Position numbers and translations under genes: made by a program. The notes below the pieces were generated by a model. That model was not told the DNA's origin, did no database searches, and was given only the letters and a program-made list of their open reading frames with translations. A DNA stretch of 64,000 bases from Hoplostethus atlanticus (taxonomy: Eukaryota; Chordata; Actinopteri; Trachichthyiformes; Trachichthyidae): the NCBI GenBank assembly GCA_034670405.1, contig JAXDDX010000014.1, positions 2,901,001 to 2,965,000 of the forward strand, given 5' to 3'. Shown here piece after piece: positions 1-12,373 of the stretch; the first letter of the stretch is position 1; every line of letters begins with the position of its first letter.

Positions 1-360
1 TTGCAGTCCCACAAATGTTCCAACATTGGAGAAAATGTCGATAAACACGTCCAATAATTTTTGACGAATATTTTTTCCTTTACCTATGGGAGTGTGGTCT
101 CTTTGTGTATGATATGATCTTTGGAAGAGAATGAGACCAGCCACATGATTCTCCGATCAGTATTTGCCAAACAGTCCCTCAGTATATCCAACCTGGGCCA
201 CCGATGCTGACGACGAATAAACATGGTCTATGTAGCTTCGATCTGGTACACAGCCAGCTAAAGGGAGCCAAGTTTATTGACAACTGACAAGCTTTGTAGC
301 CGATCAAGTGACGATTCCAACGATGTATAGTTTGTTACGGTTCCATGGCTTTGCAGCTCT
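1..360. other. Intronic DNA, nothing recognised
   Basis: No repeat end, coding frame or RNA-like structure stands out. Confidence 0.5.
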
Positions 361-545
361 GAGGGCCTGTTCCACAAAGCAGGTTTAGAAAAGCGGGGAT
401 TAATTTAATTTAACAAGTCAATCGGGGATAAAGCGGTTCCACAAAGCCGAATTCAAGCTACCGTGATCTGGCTAATCCAAGCCAGGTTCAAGCAATCCAG
501 ATAATTGCGTGCAATTTTATCTACAATGCCGAAAGCCAAACAGAA
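361..545. repeat. Diverged interspersed repeat, MITE-like
   Basis: The phrase GTTCCACAAAGC occurs twice (about 369-380 and 436-447), followed by AT-rich words such as GGGGATTAATTTAATTTAAC and a GGCTAATCCAAGCCAGG half palindrome. This style of sequence is common at the ends of teleost Harbinger or hAT-type non-autonomous elements, but I see no clean terminal repeat pair or target duplication. The family is uncertain. Confidence 0.3.
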
Positions 546-3500
546 GACTCTGCTTATTGTGATGAGGCATAGGAGGAAATGTGTTGCTAGTAACAAGGAC
601 CTTGTTTGTGATGAAGACAGCAATATTAGTAGCATGGACTCCAGTAGAGGAAGTTTATTGATAGCCTGGATGCTGTTTTAGATCGGTCAGTGTTGAATAA
701 ATTCAGAGGTTGACATAGAGTCCTTGAGTCATGAATTACTTGAGTATATTTATTGAAGCTGAGCTCAGGAGAGATATACACACACACACAGGGGTAGGGT
801 ATGCAGATCTCTGCCAGAGAACTATCTGAACAGTGATTATAAAGAGGGAAAGACAGGAGGGGGTAGTTTCTAAACATCTGCAAGGTTATTTTCAACCTAG
901 ACTAAACAATATGTACTGCGTTAAAGGTTTCTTGAGTCTCTCAAGTCTTCAGTATGGGCTCACACAAGCAATACATTCATGTAGATAGATCGCACATGAT
1001 AATGCAGCAGTTAGGATCACCTCACACCAGCACTAGAGATGTGTACAACACAATCATATTAATCAGAAAGGTTAAAATACAGTGATTAAGACATAATATA
1101 CAGGGATTAAGAAATAATTTCTTCCACAGTGAGTATCTAAATACATCCTTTGTAGAAAAGTTGTATATCTCATTTAGTATGATTGGAAAGTAGTTGTCCT
1201 GATCGTGAATAATAAACCAAGCTTGTGAAATGAAGCAGATTTGTATCTATAAAGGTTAGGAGATACTTGGAGAGCTGAAAAGAAACACAATCTAAAATGG
1301 ATAACAGCTTTCTTTGGTATTTATTTGGTATTTGGTGTTGTTTTGTTGAAATATACAAAAAATATGGTCTTGCACAACTCTAAAGTCCCATAATGGAGTG
1401 GAGGATAGCTGCAGGATCAATGCAGAATGGGGGACTTGGCTACCACTGTACAGGCACAGGCAGGTGCTCAGGCCTGCATGCATATGAGCTATAGCTGCAA
1501 GAGCTGGAGATGCGCATGGATAATGTAACAAGGAGGATGCACAATGCCTGCATGTACGTGATGGGACTCTGAATTGTGCTTAATCCTTTATCAGTCCTTA
1601 GAGAGGCATATTCACCAAGCAGCAGTAATGAGGTGCACCATCAACAGTTCAATGCAAACCCATAGTCCCCTGAGTAATGTGCAAACTACATGGCCACAGA
1701 AAACAAAACCTTCAAACAACAAAATAAAGTCAAGTGCTGCATCAGATTTCAAGTTGGTAATTCTTTCAGGCACCTCAATTTCATCTTTACGGGGCTATGT
1801 TGTAATCTTTTAACAATGCAATAAACTACAGCACTCCCCAACTGTCAATAGATGTCTCAGATGATTTCTAATATGTGGAGATGTAACAGTGTGAAATCTT
1901 TGCTCCTAGCTGAGATCACTTTGCCACATGCCTGCAGATAACATAATATTGTGCTGGGTACAGAACAGGTGGTAAGTGCAGGATACTGGTATTATGTTAT
2001 TTAATGTGTTCCTTACATAAACCCCTCCTGTTTACCTTTTCAGCTGATTTATGTGTCAGTGTTTTAGTATCGACTTTCTTACCTCTTAGCTCCCTTTTTT
2101 TGCAACACAGTTCAAAAGTATCATGAAAGTGTAACTGACCTCATATCAGCATTTTGGGGCATGTTTCTCTATGTCAGAATTGCAGCCCACATACGTAACA
2201 ATATCCAAGTAAGTATTTGAGACAAGAGTAAGTGCTTTATTGTCATAATGATGGATAACTGAGGAAAAACAAAGTGTTCTCGCTGCATTAGGAGGCACTT
2301 AAACTATGGATTAAGTCAATTCCTATTCAAAGTTTTTGTTAAATGGACTTAACCTGTCAGAGTAGGTGGGATGTCACAGCTGGTCACTAAAGGTTGACAA
2401 AAAAAAATCAATAAAGCCAGTAGCATTCTTAAATGCTAATGGTCAGCTGTGTCGTGAAATTAAACTGCTTTTAGACAACTCTTTTTGTATCTTGTTTTTG
2501 TATCAGAGTAATAAGAGTAACTCAGGAAACTCATTGCATCGCTGCACTGCATCGCCTCTCCCTGCTGGAACACAATCAACAAGCGGCCAACAACAAGCCG
2601 GCAAGCCGGCAATGCCTCTGGCAACAAACACAACAGCAGCCGTAACTCCCAGCTCAGCTTTGCTTGTGTATCAAATTATCTTATTTATTTCCTGCCTTTT
2701 GTTGACTTTTGTGTATCTAAAATAACATTATAAATATACTACAAAAACTGCATCTGTGTCTTTTAATTTCTCGTAAAAAAAATTATCCTTCCACGACAAC
2801 TGAAACCTGCAGGCTTATTTCTTTTTCTTTCTTTTTCTTTTTTTTTGGACTCCAACCTCCACTGAACTAATAACATAACCATAAAGACTACATTTTTGGT
2901 GTAAAATATTTTATTGACCGTTTTCTTAAATGAGAAAAATATAGTAAATGAGTAAATTAATTTTGAAATGTGATTAAAATATGGGAGAAAATTGGGAGAA
3001 ATGACACTGGGAGAGGGGCATGAGTCTCCTGTGAATATCGGGAGGGCTGGCACATCAGGTAAACATGACAAACAGCATGATACATAATCACTGTCTCAAC
3101 GTCTTTTAGTCACAGAGGCGCAGACTTGGGGAGAAACGGTAGTACTAAGAACAAGTTCCAGAAATGTTGCTTTACACTAAATGGGCTAGATCTTAGAACA
3201 CAATTTAACATATCAAGCTACATTCACTTTTTGAAAACAGTGATGATGCATAATTATCTAGCAACATAAAATCTGAATTCTATGGACAGCAGTGTGCTTA
3301 TGTTGTGAGTTTGAGTTCGGCTCATGATCTGTCATTTCCCCCCACTCTCTCGCTCTCCTATCTTTCTTAACACTTTCCAAAATACAAAATCCAGAATAGC
3401 CATGAAAAGGTTTTGACAGGTCAAAAGATCTGTTTTTTGAGATCTGTTTCGAAAGATCCATCAAATCAAAATGCCAGCCTGATCCCTTCAACATCAGGTT

Positions 3501-4072
3501 CTGAAGATCACCTACAAATAAAAATAAAAATTTTGTGCATCCAGAACTGTCACTTAATGCATGACATGATTGGGTGATGAAAGTCGCATTGAAACACCAC
3601 AGTCCATTTGTTCTACATTAATTCTACATGAATTAATGCATACCGTAGCGGACCTGGGAATACTTGGTCCCAAAACTAGATAGAATTTTGGCCTGTCAGA
3701 CCATATCTGTCTTGTTCTACGTGGTTGCTTCACGCCCAAGATGGAATTTAAAACCAAGCTGTCAATATGTTACATGGCTACAGCATCACAGTTGTGCTCA
3801 GATTCTGTCTGGCTGCGTTCAACGTCTCAGATCCAATACCCATGGCGACAAAAATGGACCCAACCCAGCACAAAATATACTTTAGGGAATCAGGCCCAGA
3901 CCAGGTCCAGGTCGGTTTGTTTGGTTAGTTTTGCAGAGGAGCAGATAAACACAAAGTTCACACAATAGTGTATTCCTTTCACATAGGACAGTTTGTGAAT
4001 GCTCTCATGAAACTAAATACTAAGAGCTGCTTCAACTTACACACACAACTGACAATTTGGCACTTTTTATAC
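546..4072. other. Intronic DNA without recognised genes
   Basis: This holds a very short CA run (778-790) and a pyrimidine-rich T/C patch (about 2818-2847). An open frame of 119 codons at 2366-2725 has no family motif and no splice context. No transposon end was recognised. Confidence 0.5.
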
Positions 4073-4140
4073 CTAAAAGGAACAGTTCACGCCAAAATAA
4101 AAATGATGTCATTATCTACTAACCCCCATGTCAATCTAAA
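4073..4140 (+). mobile_element. Left end of a TTAA-type (Kolobok-like) MITE
   Basis: The sequence from 4077 begins AAGGAACAGTTCACGCCAAA and continues with an ATGTCATTATCTACTAACCC phrase. This matches the general pattern of a very abundant teleost repeat end (AGGRAYAGTTCACCCAAAAATG..., TTAA target). The flank reads CTAA instead of TTAA. A possible right end is GTTCCT followed by TTAA at 5271-5280, whose reverse complement AGGAACAG repeats the first eight bases; that would make an element of about 1.2 kb. The left end is reasonably clear, the pairing is speculative. Confidence 0.45.
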
Positions 4141-5504
4141 TTTAATTTAAATTAATATGACCACAAAACACTCAGTTAGCTACTGCACCTGAATTGACTG
4201 GGATCTGTTTAGAGTTCAAAAATGATCATAAACTAGCCATCCAAACTCCTACAACATAATCCAAGTGTTTGGTAACCACACAATTGCACTGTGTGTCCAA
4301 AAGGCCTATATTTACCTCATTCTGTATTGTCATTCCAGGCAGACGGAATGGTATCTTCTTCAACAAGGAAATAAACAAGCAGATGAGCTAATCCCGATTA
4401 CAACTCACCAACAAATAGATGAGGTTGCAGACTAGAACGGCAAGTAAGCAGAGTAGTGGTGGGCAGATAAATTATTTTAACCAACTTGATTCTTTCGGGC
4501 CTTCCAACAGCAGTGAATCAATTCATAACTACTAATTGACCTTTGTAAAAAAAATTGTAAGAGTTTTGTAACCAACAGCACTACTAACAGGCCTACCCCT
4601 GCCCCAACAACATGACAAACAAGGAGCAATACCATCACAAAACAATTCAAATTGCCTAAGTCTACAACAATTTAAGCTAACAGCGCATAGCCTTATAAGC
4701 ACAAGTCAAATAGCTTCAGTAAACCTATGCTAACTTTCTAAGCTAACTTTTTATTTTGCTGTTCCAGGTAACATTACGCTTGGTCAAGTCTGGTCTCAAA
4801 CAGATGATTTTGGTTAACTATATCTACGGCTAGGAATTTGGTGTAATTTGTAACTGTAAAAACGTAACATGTTGGCTCAGTAGGGCGTACCTAAAATGCA
4901 ATGTCTGGGCATTGTTGTGTTTAAGTCAACAGCTACAGAATTGATCCAAACTCGACATCTAATGCACGCCCGACCATCCTGGTAGGGGGATCCCTCTCTG
5001 AGTAGCCCCTCCCAAGATTTCTTCCATTTTTTAGGAAAGTCCAGCCACAGACAGACTGATTCCAAATTTCAATTCAGTTTTTTTGTGAATTGATTCAACT
5101 TGTTCAAATGAAGTACTGATTTGTGAATCAATCCATCAGTAGAGCAGAGCCTTCTGGCAGAGCACTGCATGCAACTGATCAAGCTTTCACTAACAAAGAA
5201 ATGTCAGTGAGGAGTCGTAGCACTGCATCATGAGGTATAGGCCTTTCATAGTGCAATCGTTGTGCCAGCTGTTCCTTTAATAGGCTTTATCTCATAGTCA
5301 TGCTAGCAGTTATGAACCAGAAAATCTAAAAACTGCATATTCAAAGAAAATCACTCCAGCCTGCCATAGTATCTACAAAGTTGGTGTGACACTGATTGTC
5401 AAAGGAGCCGTCGCCTCACTGGAATGTCCAAGGTGATATCAATTAAATTATCAATTATTTCAGAGGAAATGCAATTTGATGTTCTTGATAACTGTTCACC
5501 AACA
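4141..5504. other. Diverged intronic DNA, possible MITE interior
   Basis: This contains words such as GTGGTGGGCAG (4457) and GAATCAATTCA/TGAATTGATTCA (about 4511 and 5087) that suggest an old DNA-transposon remnant. No terminal repeats could be paired except the tentative TTAA end at 5277-5280. Confidence 0.3.
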
Positions 5505-6004
5505 CCGACAGCTGCTAGGGCCGAGCTACCTGCCATACAGGACCTCTATACCAGGCGGTGTCAGAGAAAGGCCCTGAAAAGACTGAAAAGACTCCAGTCA
5601 CTCAGCCCGCAGACTGTTTGCTCTGCTACCATCGGGCAAATGGTACCGGAGCATTGGCTCTCGGACCAACAGGCTCCGAGACAGCTTCTACCCCCAAGCC
5701 ATAAGACTGCTGAACAGCTGACCGATGGCATCCCAGTCGATTTACCCTGCACTGACTCTACGCAACAGACTCTACCACCCACCCCTGCCATTCATTCTGG
5801 ACTTACACACTTTATACTTATATTTTAGATATTTACATTTGGAATGCACAGTGTATCATTGCCCTTTTAATTATACACAACTGCACTATTCGTCCTGTAC
5901 TTATACACTTTATATATGCTTTTTTTAATATATTTGTTTTTACTCTACTTTCTTAAACCTGCTGTATCTACTACAGACAAATAAACTTGACTTGACTTGA
6001 ATTG
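5505..6004 (+). mobile_element. 5'-truncated LINE (L2-like), RT C-terminus and 3' tail
   Basis: Plus-strand frames carry the typical end of fish L2/CR1-group reverse transcriptase: a stretch LYTRRCQRKALKRL in one frame and, after a frameshift, LPSGKWYRSIGSRTNRLRDS followed by FYPQAIRLLNS. About 300 bp of 3' UTR follow, ending AATAAACTTGACTTGACTTG, the short TTGAC repeat with which such LINEs end. Only the last part of ORF2 is present, as expected for 5' truncation during insertion. The frame is broken, so the copy is dead. Placement in the L2/CR1 group is from memory of the motif, not from a search. Confidence 0.75.
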
Positions 6005-8903
6005 AGTAGTTATGTGTTAGCCTGATAATCTGAGGATTTGTGCTGATTTAACATTAAAACATGTAACCTATGTTACAAACTGAAACAGCTCGTTATGTAA
6101 TGACAGATATGATCTATAAGTAGAGGATGTTTTAGGCCAATCCAGCTTGCTAATGTGCCACATTGACCTTGCAGCTGCCTTATTTAAATCTGCTTGAGCA
6201 CAGATGTCAGAAGGCACTGCTTCCCTCTTAAGAATGAGCTGATCAGAGCTTTAAATGTATGTAATTACAGAAGGCAAGATAATTGAGGACAAATGGTAAT
6301 CTTCTTGGGGGATTTCATGGTGAAATGTTCTGGCATCAGCTCAACTGTTTCCTAATCAAAAATAAGTGAGGCATAAGAAATACTGTTCATCTTACAAATG
6401 CAATCACATATTAGTTGTTTTGTTCAGTTTCTTTGTTGCACAGATGTGTTTGATTGTTCAGGATCATTATGTTTGCGAAACTCAAAATATGATTAAAGCA
6501 TAGCATTGTAATTAGGTGAAATTGCTGACTACATTTTCAGAGATTGCTCATACAGGCCAACTCAATGTACTGAGTGGCTGGAGAAAAGATGGTAAGAAAA
6601 TGCCCATTTGACACATGCAATCAGTCCGACAGACACAGTTCCTTTCAGAGAATTCAGAACTCAATTGTTATCATCACTGAGATGATAAGGTGTGACGGGC
6701 AAGTTTAACAAACCAAAAGTTTCGGTCTGTTTAATAACCAAGTCAGAAATATATAGGTCAGTGGAAGGAAGTGGATGGACCTGGAGGTATGATCCCACAG
6801 AGATAAAAGAAGATCTAATATCATACGGTATGCTATATTCAACAGTTTTCATGTGACCTCAATTCCCTTTCGCCTCATTTTCTTTGATGTTGAAGGAGCA
6901 TGTAGATGTTTGAGCTTTCACTGACAGGCATAAACTGCAGTCAGGCCTGACGGACAGGCATGCGGGGTGGAACATTACTTTTCCTTCCTTCTTCTTCTAA
7001 TGGTGGCTGGTTAAAATGGGCAGTTTGTTAGGCAGCCATGTGATGCCGAAGCACAACATTTGAAGCAGATGCCCTCGTGACATGGATCAATGGATTTAGG
7101 TTTTAAAAGGCCTGAAATTTACCTTGCCTGTATTTCTTTTCACTCCTTTTCTTTGCTGATTAAAACTTCTCTATCAAAAACAAATCAACAAGAGGAGGAG
7201 AGAAAGAGCTGATTACTCTTGGTCAATCCTCCAATTGTCCACTTTCATCAAACAGTTGTATTCTTGTATACTTTTAGCTTTTGTTTCTGTCTGTGGTTTT
7301 CCTACACAGTTGCACACAGTTTGTTGGAGAGAGAGAGCTTTGGACGTTTCCCCATACACAGCCACTTAGTAGCTCCTCTTGTAACACCATTGTCACTGAG
7401 GTTTTTGACGTGGTGCAGCCGCCACAGCATCACAATCTTCAAGAACCAAATTCAAGATTCTAAAAAGCAATTTTAATTGAGAATTAGTTGTATTGTTGTG
7501 AAAATGTCACCATAAATCTTCAATATAACTCCCACAGTACTCTTCTCGTAAGGACATTTTTTTAGATGATGACATTTCAGATGTCAGATGTCACAACGGG
7601 AGAACCTACTTCTGGATTCTTCATCCATTTGTTTGCATGGTCTGCTATGATATAGTTATGGAAGGTGATATGAATAGCTAAATATTTTTATGACACATAC
7701 TCTGACATTTATAAATCCCATTGCTATATGAGCAGTGCTCTATGTGTGTATTCAATATGATATAAGATATAACTGCTGCAAATATGGTACATACTGTTAT
7801 TTCTTTCTGTGTCCAGGGTTTAAAAAAAAATGCTGGCAACAGTGGATCCATTGGGGAGGATTGGAAGTTTGGAAAAGGACTGGATGTTGACTGCTCTTAA
7901 ATATTTCACCTGGGTAAAACAAAAGTGATGCGTTGTACATGTTGCAATGTAGCATGGGTTGGGCTGGCAGGACTGAAAGTCATGCAGTCAATGGCATGCT
8001 TTATGAACATGGCCTGTCATAATAAAATATGTTTTTCTACTTCAGTTATAATGGAAGGAAATTAATAAAGATAATGTGGAGAGACTGAATTGCAAGAACT
8101 TGGTTTAATTCAGTTCGGGGCACTAAATGGCTCAAGTGAAAGCAAATATATTTTTTAAGCTTCACATTACACAGTACTGTACATTTGCACAATAATTGTG
8201 CAGCTAGACAATTTGCTAAATGGTTGCTAGCTAATGGGTCTGTATATTGTATTATTGTGTCAGGCGCCAGCCAAATTGTGTGTTATACCAGGAGTGGGAC
8301 CTCAGCAGTCACAGGCCACTGACTTGAGACCACTCTGATTGGTCTCAGTCAGTCACTTTTGCCGAGTCAACATATGTTGTCCTATAGCCCCGTCTCCAAC
8401 TTAAACATGCTAGATCAAACAAAGTAAAAACTGATTACCCTAAATTCAGTGTAATGATCAAAATAAAAAATAATGATGCAAATCCCCTCTTGCTTCACTA
8501 TGCCTCAGTTTGGGAATAAAGCCATTTTATTGTATCTTATTTTAATAGCTTTTAAACAATTATGTAATGATCAGTAGTTAGGGGATAACAAGATCCTATA
8601 AAATCAAAATACTAATTACTAATTGTATTTTAACAGTCATGAAAACTTGAAATGTTCCTCGTCAATGCAAGGTAAGGTCCCCAGGTAAGTCTTTCCTGCC
8701 AGGGGTTCAAGAAAATATAGCAAGCCATCTAAACCAAACAGACTTTATACCATTGGTTAACTAAGCAAATGGAAAAACAACAAAGCATAACAAAATGTAC
8801 ATAACATAATAAACAGGGTGAAAAGCAACAAATTTAAACTTGTTCTTGTCTCATCCTTTGACCAGGGACAATAGACATATCCAGAGTGGCATACAAAGAT
8901 TAT
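6005..8903. other. Intronic DNA, no genes seen
   Basis: No repeat end or coding segment was recognised. The 6130-6310 part contains clustered TTAAATCTG, AGCTGATCAGAGC and GTAATTAC words that could be regulatory but prove nothing alone. Confidence 0.45.
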
Positions 8904-9062
8904 ACATACAAAAAAATCATACTGAGCACTTCCTGTCATTGTTTATGTTTTGTACTGAGACTTCCTAATAGGAACAGTATCAACTTAAAGCAGTGTCACT
9001 CTTAAGTTTTCAAAATGTGGGTTGCAGCACACTGATCATGCTCAGCAGGGGCCAGATGGGTC
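8904..9062 (+). repeat. Local repeat, copy 1 (uninterrupted)
   Basis: This segment runs from TTATACATACAAAAAAATCA through AACTTAAAGCAGTGTCA to GGTGGGTTGCAGCACAC-like text (here ATGTGGGTTGCAGCACACTG) and ends GGCCAGATGGGTCAAGGAA. The same order of blocks occurs at 11290-11446 plus 12536-12597. Compared with copy 2 it lacks about 45 bp around the TTTTGTACTGAGACTTCC stretch and lacks the hAT insertion, so it shows the empty-site arrangement. Confidence 0.75.
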
Positions 9063-11289
9063 AAGGAAAACTGCAACTGCAACTTTTAACATTTGTGTTA
9101 TAAGTTGCAGTTGAATGAGCACCAGTAAGGAGCCAAACATCTTCACCCAACAGCCACATGGTTTGTTAACAAATTATAAAAGGTAATGTATTTTTTCTAA
9201 ATATTTAGAAATAGTCATCATAATGAACCACAGATACAGTATATGGAGGTTTATTTTGACAAGTTGGCTTTGAGAGCATGACATTTTATGAAGACAGTCT
9301 TGGTTCTCGGGGTTATAGCCTTTAGACAGATTTATAATTGCTCAAAAATATTTGAGCGACTGTCCTACAACAACATACTTTTATTATTAAGTTATAGAGT
9401 ATTCCCTGTAACAAGGTTGTATGAGCAAGACACGCTCAAATTAAAACTTCTGTCCAATAATCTCACCAACAATTTTAAAATGGCTACTGGCTCAAACGAA
9501 GTGGTGAGTCAAAAGTGGCCTTAATCTACAGGCATATCCAGCACCATAACTAGTACAAAATATTCTCCTTGGCAGAAATAATTGCCAAAAAGAGCATTTT
9601 TCTATTTTACCACATAACCATAAACATATGTTGCAAGGAAATGTGAAAAAAACACTGTGGGAAAACAGTAATTTCTATGCCCACAGAGGAGTCTGATGCC
9701 AGAGAGTGTGATTAACTCCCAAAAGGATTCATTAGTCTACCTGGCCAAAGGGTAAACTGCATATGGGCCGTGCCATCTGGTAGTTCCCTTGACCACTCTT
9801 GCCAGCATTTGAAAAGTGAAGACATTCCAGCCAGTGTTCCATGGCTAACAACACGCCGACAGATTATGAAGTAAAGGGAAAGAGAGAAATATTATTCAAC
9901 CATGCTGCAATTTCATAACAAGGTGTACTGATGCACATAATTAAATTAATTTCTCTGTGAGTGTGGAGCTTGTATTGTAACTTGAGCTGGTGAGTTGTTG
10001 AAGTGTATTTGTATTATGTGAGTAACCAACATTTTAATTGAAATCAGGACTTTTTCATGGTTCCATGATAACTCAGACCCCTGCCTGTTAGCGGTGCTTT
10101 CACACCACAGTGGAGCCAAGTTCAATAACTGGCAGGCACAATGCTGAATGAATCACACTTACTATCTATTGATCTACCATCAGATCCCAGCACCAGTGTC
10201 ATTCAGAGCTGCCTCTGGAACATTGCCTTAGTTAGGCTTGCTGCTCTTCCCTTCCCTTGTTCTCTCATCTAGCTGCCGCAGAGCACCAATGTGCATAGAG
10301 ACTCATTACCTTCAAATGAAAGCATAGGACTGTAATAGCAGGTCCATGCTCTTGGCTTCTCCACAGATCTATAGAGTTTAACTAGAGCCAGGTCTCCAGG
10401 ATCTCATTACCATTTTCAATAGTTCAGTAGAGGGGTGGGGGGCAAAGCCAAAAATTGATCCATATATCTGTAGATGATTGCGTTGGTCTGTCTCTTTTTC
10501 CTCACTCTCTTGGTCTCTTCAGGCTGAACGGTTCAGCCAATTTGAGCACCATGGGCAGTAAGAGCTAAGAGGCAGGTTGAGCCTCGGCCCCCTGTGAAAG
10601 GTTGATACCTTTATCTTTGAGATCTATTGACTCAGGCACAGCTCAGGCCCCTCACACATCTGGGCCATGACTGTCCTTTCTGTATGGGCTGTGGCAGTTT
10701 AAAGAGGCCTTTTATTCAGCTGACATGACCTAGAATATAGGGCAGAAGGGAGATCAATCGCACTCATAGAGAGAATTAAGGGGTGATGAATGATGGAATA
10801 TGCATCCTGTGTTATATTTTATGAAAGGAAAAAAAGATAGCTAACATAATATGAACAAAATAGGTTCAAATGAGCAGGCAGTGTAATCAGAGTTATAGTA
10901 ACAGTTCAAACTCAATTACATAAAGGTTTAGTACAAATTACATTTTTCTCCTGAGAGCAATGGTTATGGGAGTTAGATTATATCAGCAAACAGGGAATGC
11001 TTGCTATATATCTTAAGTTCTGACATCTTAAGTGATCTTCTTGCTCTAAAGACATCTAAGTTATATTTCACATCAAAAGAGGAATGCAAAGCAAAAGTAC
11101 AAACTCTCAGATGATGTTCCAGGTATTTTTTCTAACCACAAAATTCCAATTCAAGGTTTTAGTTCCGAAATGAGATGTCCACCATTGGAAAAGTGACTCC
11201 TACTCTTGCAAAATAATTGATACCACATAATTCTAACAAACTATGTTTTTAAATGATTGCAGGTAGCCTAAGTCATAATATGATATTAT
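9063..11289. other. Intronic DNA, one enhancer-like stretch
   Basis: No genes or transposon ends were recognised. The stretch at about 10480-10720 has dense words such as GTTGATACCTTTATCTTTGA and GCCTTTTATTCAGCTGACAT, resembling deeply conserved non-coding DNA in style. This is a guess from composition. Confidence 0.4.
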
Positions 11290-11689
11290 GAAATTATACA
11301 TACAAAAAATCATACTGAGCGCTGTTCCTGTCATTGTTTATGTTTTTTGCCATGCAAGCTGAGACTTCCTAACAGGCCATATGGCTCTCAGCCAGGATAA
11401 TAGTCTGAAACAGTGTCAACTTAAAGCAGTGTCAAGCAGTGTCATTTAGTGTTGGGCGATATTGAAATTCCCTTACTGACGATATTGCTTTAAGAAAAAC
11501 AACGATATACAATATTATCGTCCAAAAAATGCTGAAAAGACACATATGTTGCAATACCCATAAATGGCCACATGTGGTGCCATTGAGCGCTATTTTACAC
11601 AATCGGCGATCAGCTGAGGTCAACAAATCAGATCAATCAATCAGTGAGTTGGCATATTTTTATTCAATAACACTGTTTTTTAAACACCA

Positions 11690-12270
11690 TGAATGTAACG
11701 TGTCATTTCAGAAATAACTGGACAGAAATAACCTTTTAAATAACAGATTGCCTTTTGCACATCCGAAACGACATCATTATAGTATTTCGGAATGGCTGTC
11801 TTGCTGAAATATCGGCGGCTTGGTAGTTCATACTGGGGATCTAATGTATTTAGCATTTCCTTGAAAGTGGATTTTTCAACGGTATGCATTGAAACCATTT
11901 ATTTTCCAATGTACCTCGTAACTGCCCTTGTACAGTCTTGCCACCGCTGACTGTCGCGTTTATATTTTGTTGCCTTCGCGAAAGCCCCGATGATGGAGGG
12001 TTGGTCGCTAGCGATGCTAGGAGTTTTTGGCCGGCTGCTCTTCGTGGAGGGAGTCGGTGGCAGAGTTGCGTAGTCTGCTGGGTGGTGATTTTTAAGATGG
12101 GAGCGGAGATTTGTGGTGTTTGCATCTTTAGTACTTACTTGCTTATCACACAGCTTGCATGTAACTTCGTTCACATTATCTGGCTCTCCTTTTTCGTTTG
12201 GTTTGAAACCAAAGAAACGCCAAATAGGCGCATTTGCGTTCTTCTTGTTAACAAGAGCTGCCATTTTTTG
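11690..12270 (-). pseudogene. hAT transposase N-terminal remnant with BED zinc finger
   Basis: Reading on the minus strand from about 12261, the frame begins MAALVNKKNANAPIWRFFGF and shows a BED-type zinc finger: CKLC, then about 18 residues later LRSHLKNHHP, giving the C-x2-C...H-x4-H ligands. It continues with a Ser/Pro/Thr-rich linker and the KYKRDSQRWQDCTRAVTRYI helix typical of ZBED-like hAT transposases. An in-frame TAA at 11899-11901 interrupts it, directly followed in the same frame by VEKSTFKEMLNTLDPQYELP, the next conserved block. The RNase H-like catalytic core and dimerisation domain that should follow are gone. The upstream Ser-Leu repeats of the longer frame come only from the AG microsatellite and are not a real N-terminus. 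Confidence 0.85.
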
Positions 12271-12312
12271 CCATATTGTTACTTGTTTTGATAGGCTAGA
12301 ATGATGCGTGCA

Positions 12313-12314
<2 letters not shown>

Positions 12315-12370
<56 letters not shown>
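12315..12370 (+). repeat. (AG)n microsatellite, about 28 units
   Basis: An uninterrupted AG run inside the hAT element, between its right terminal region and the transposase start. Confidence 0.98.

Positions 12371-12373
<3 letters not shown>

Noticed and set aside
2366..2725. 119-codon plus-strand open frame
   Set aside because: No recognisable domain, no splice or promoter context, and ordinary AT-rich composition; expected by chance in a window this long.
4450..5140. Separate hAT element suggested by GTGGTGGGCAG and GAATCAATTCA words
   Set aside because: No inverted ends or 8-bp duplication could be paired.
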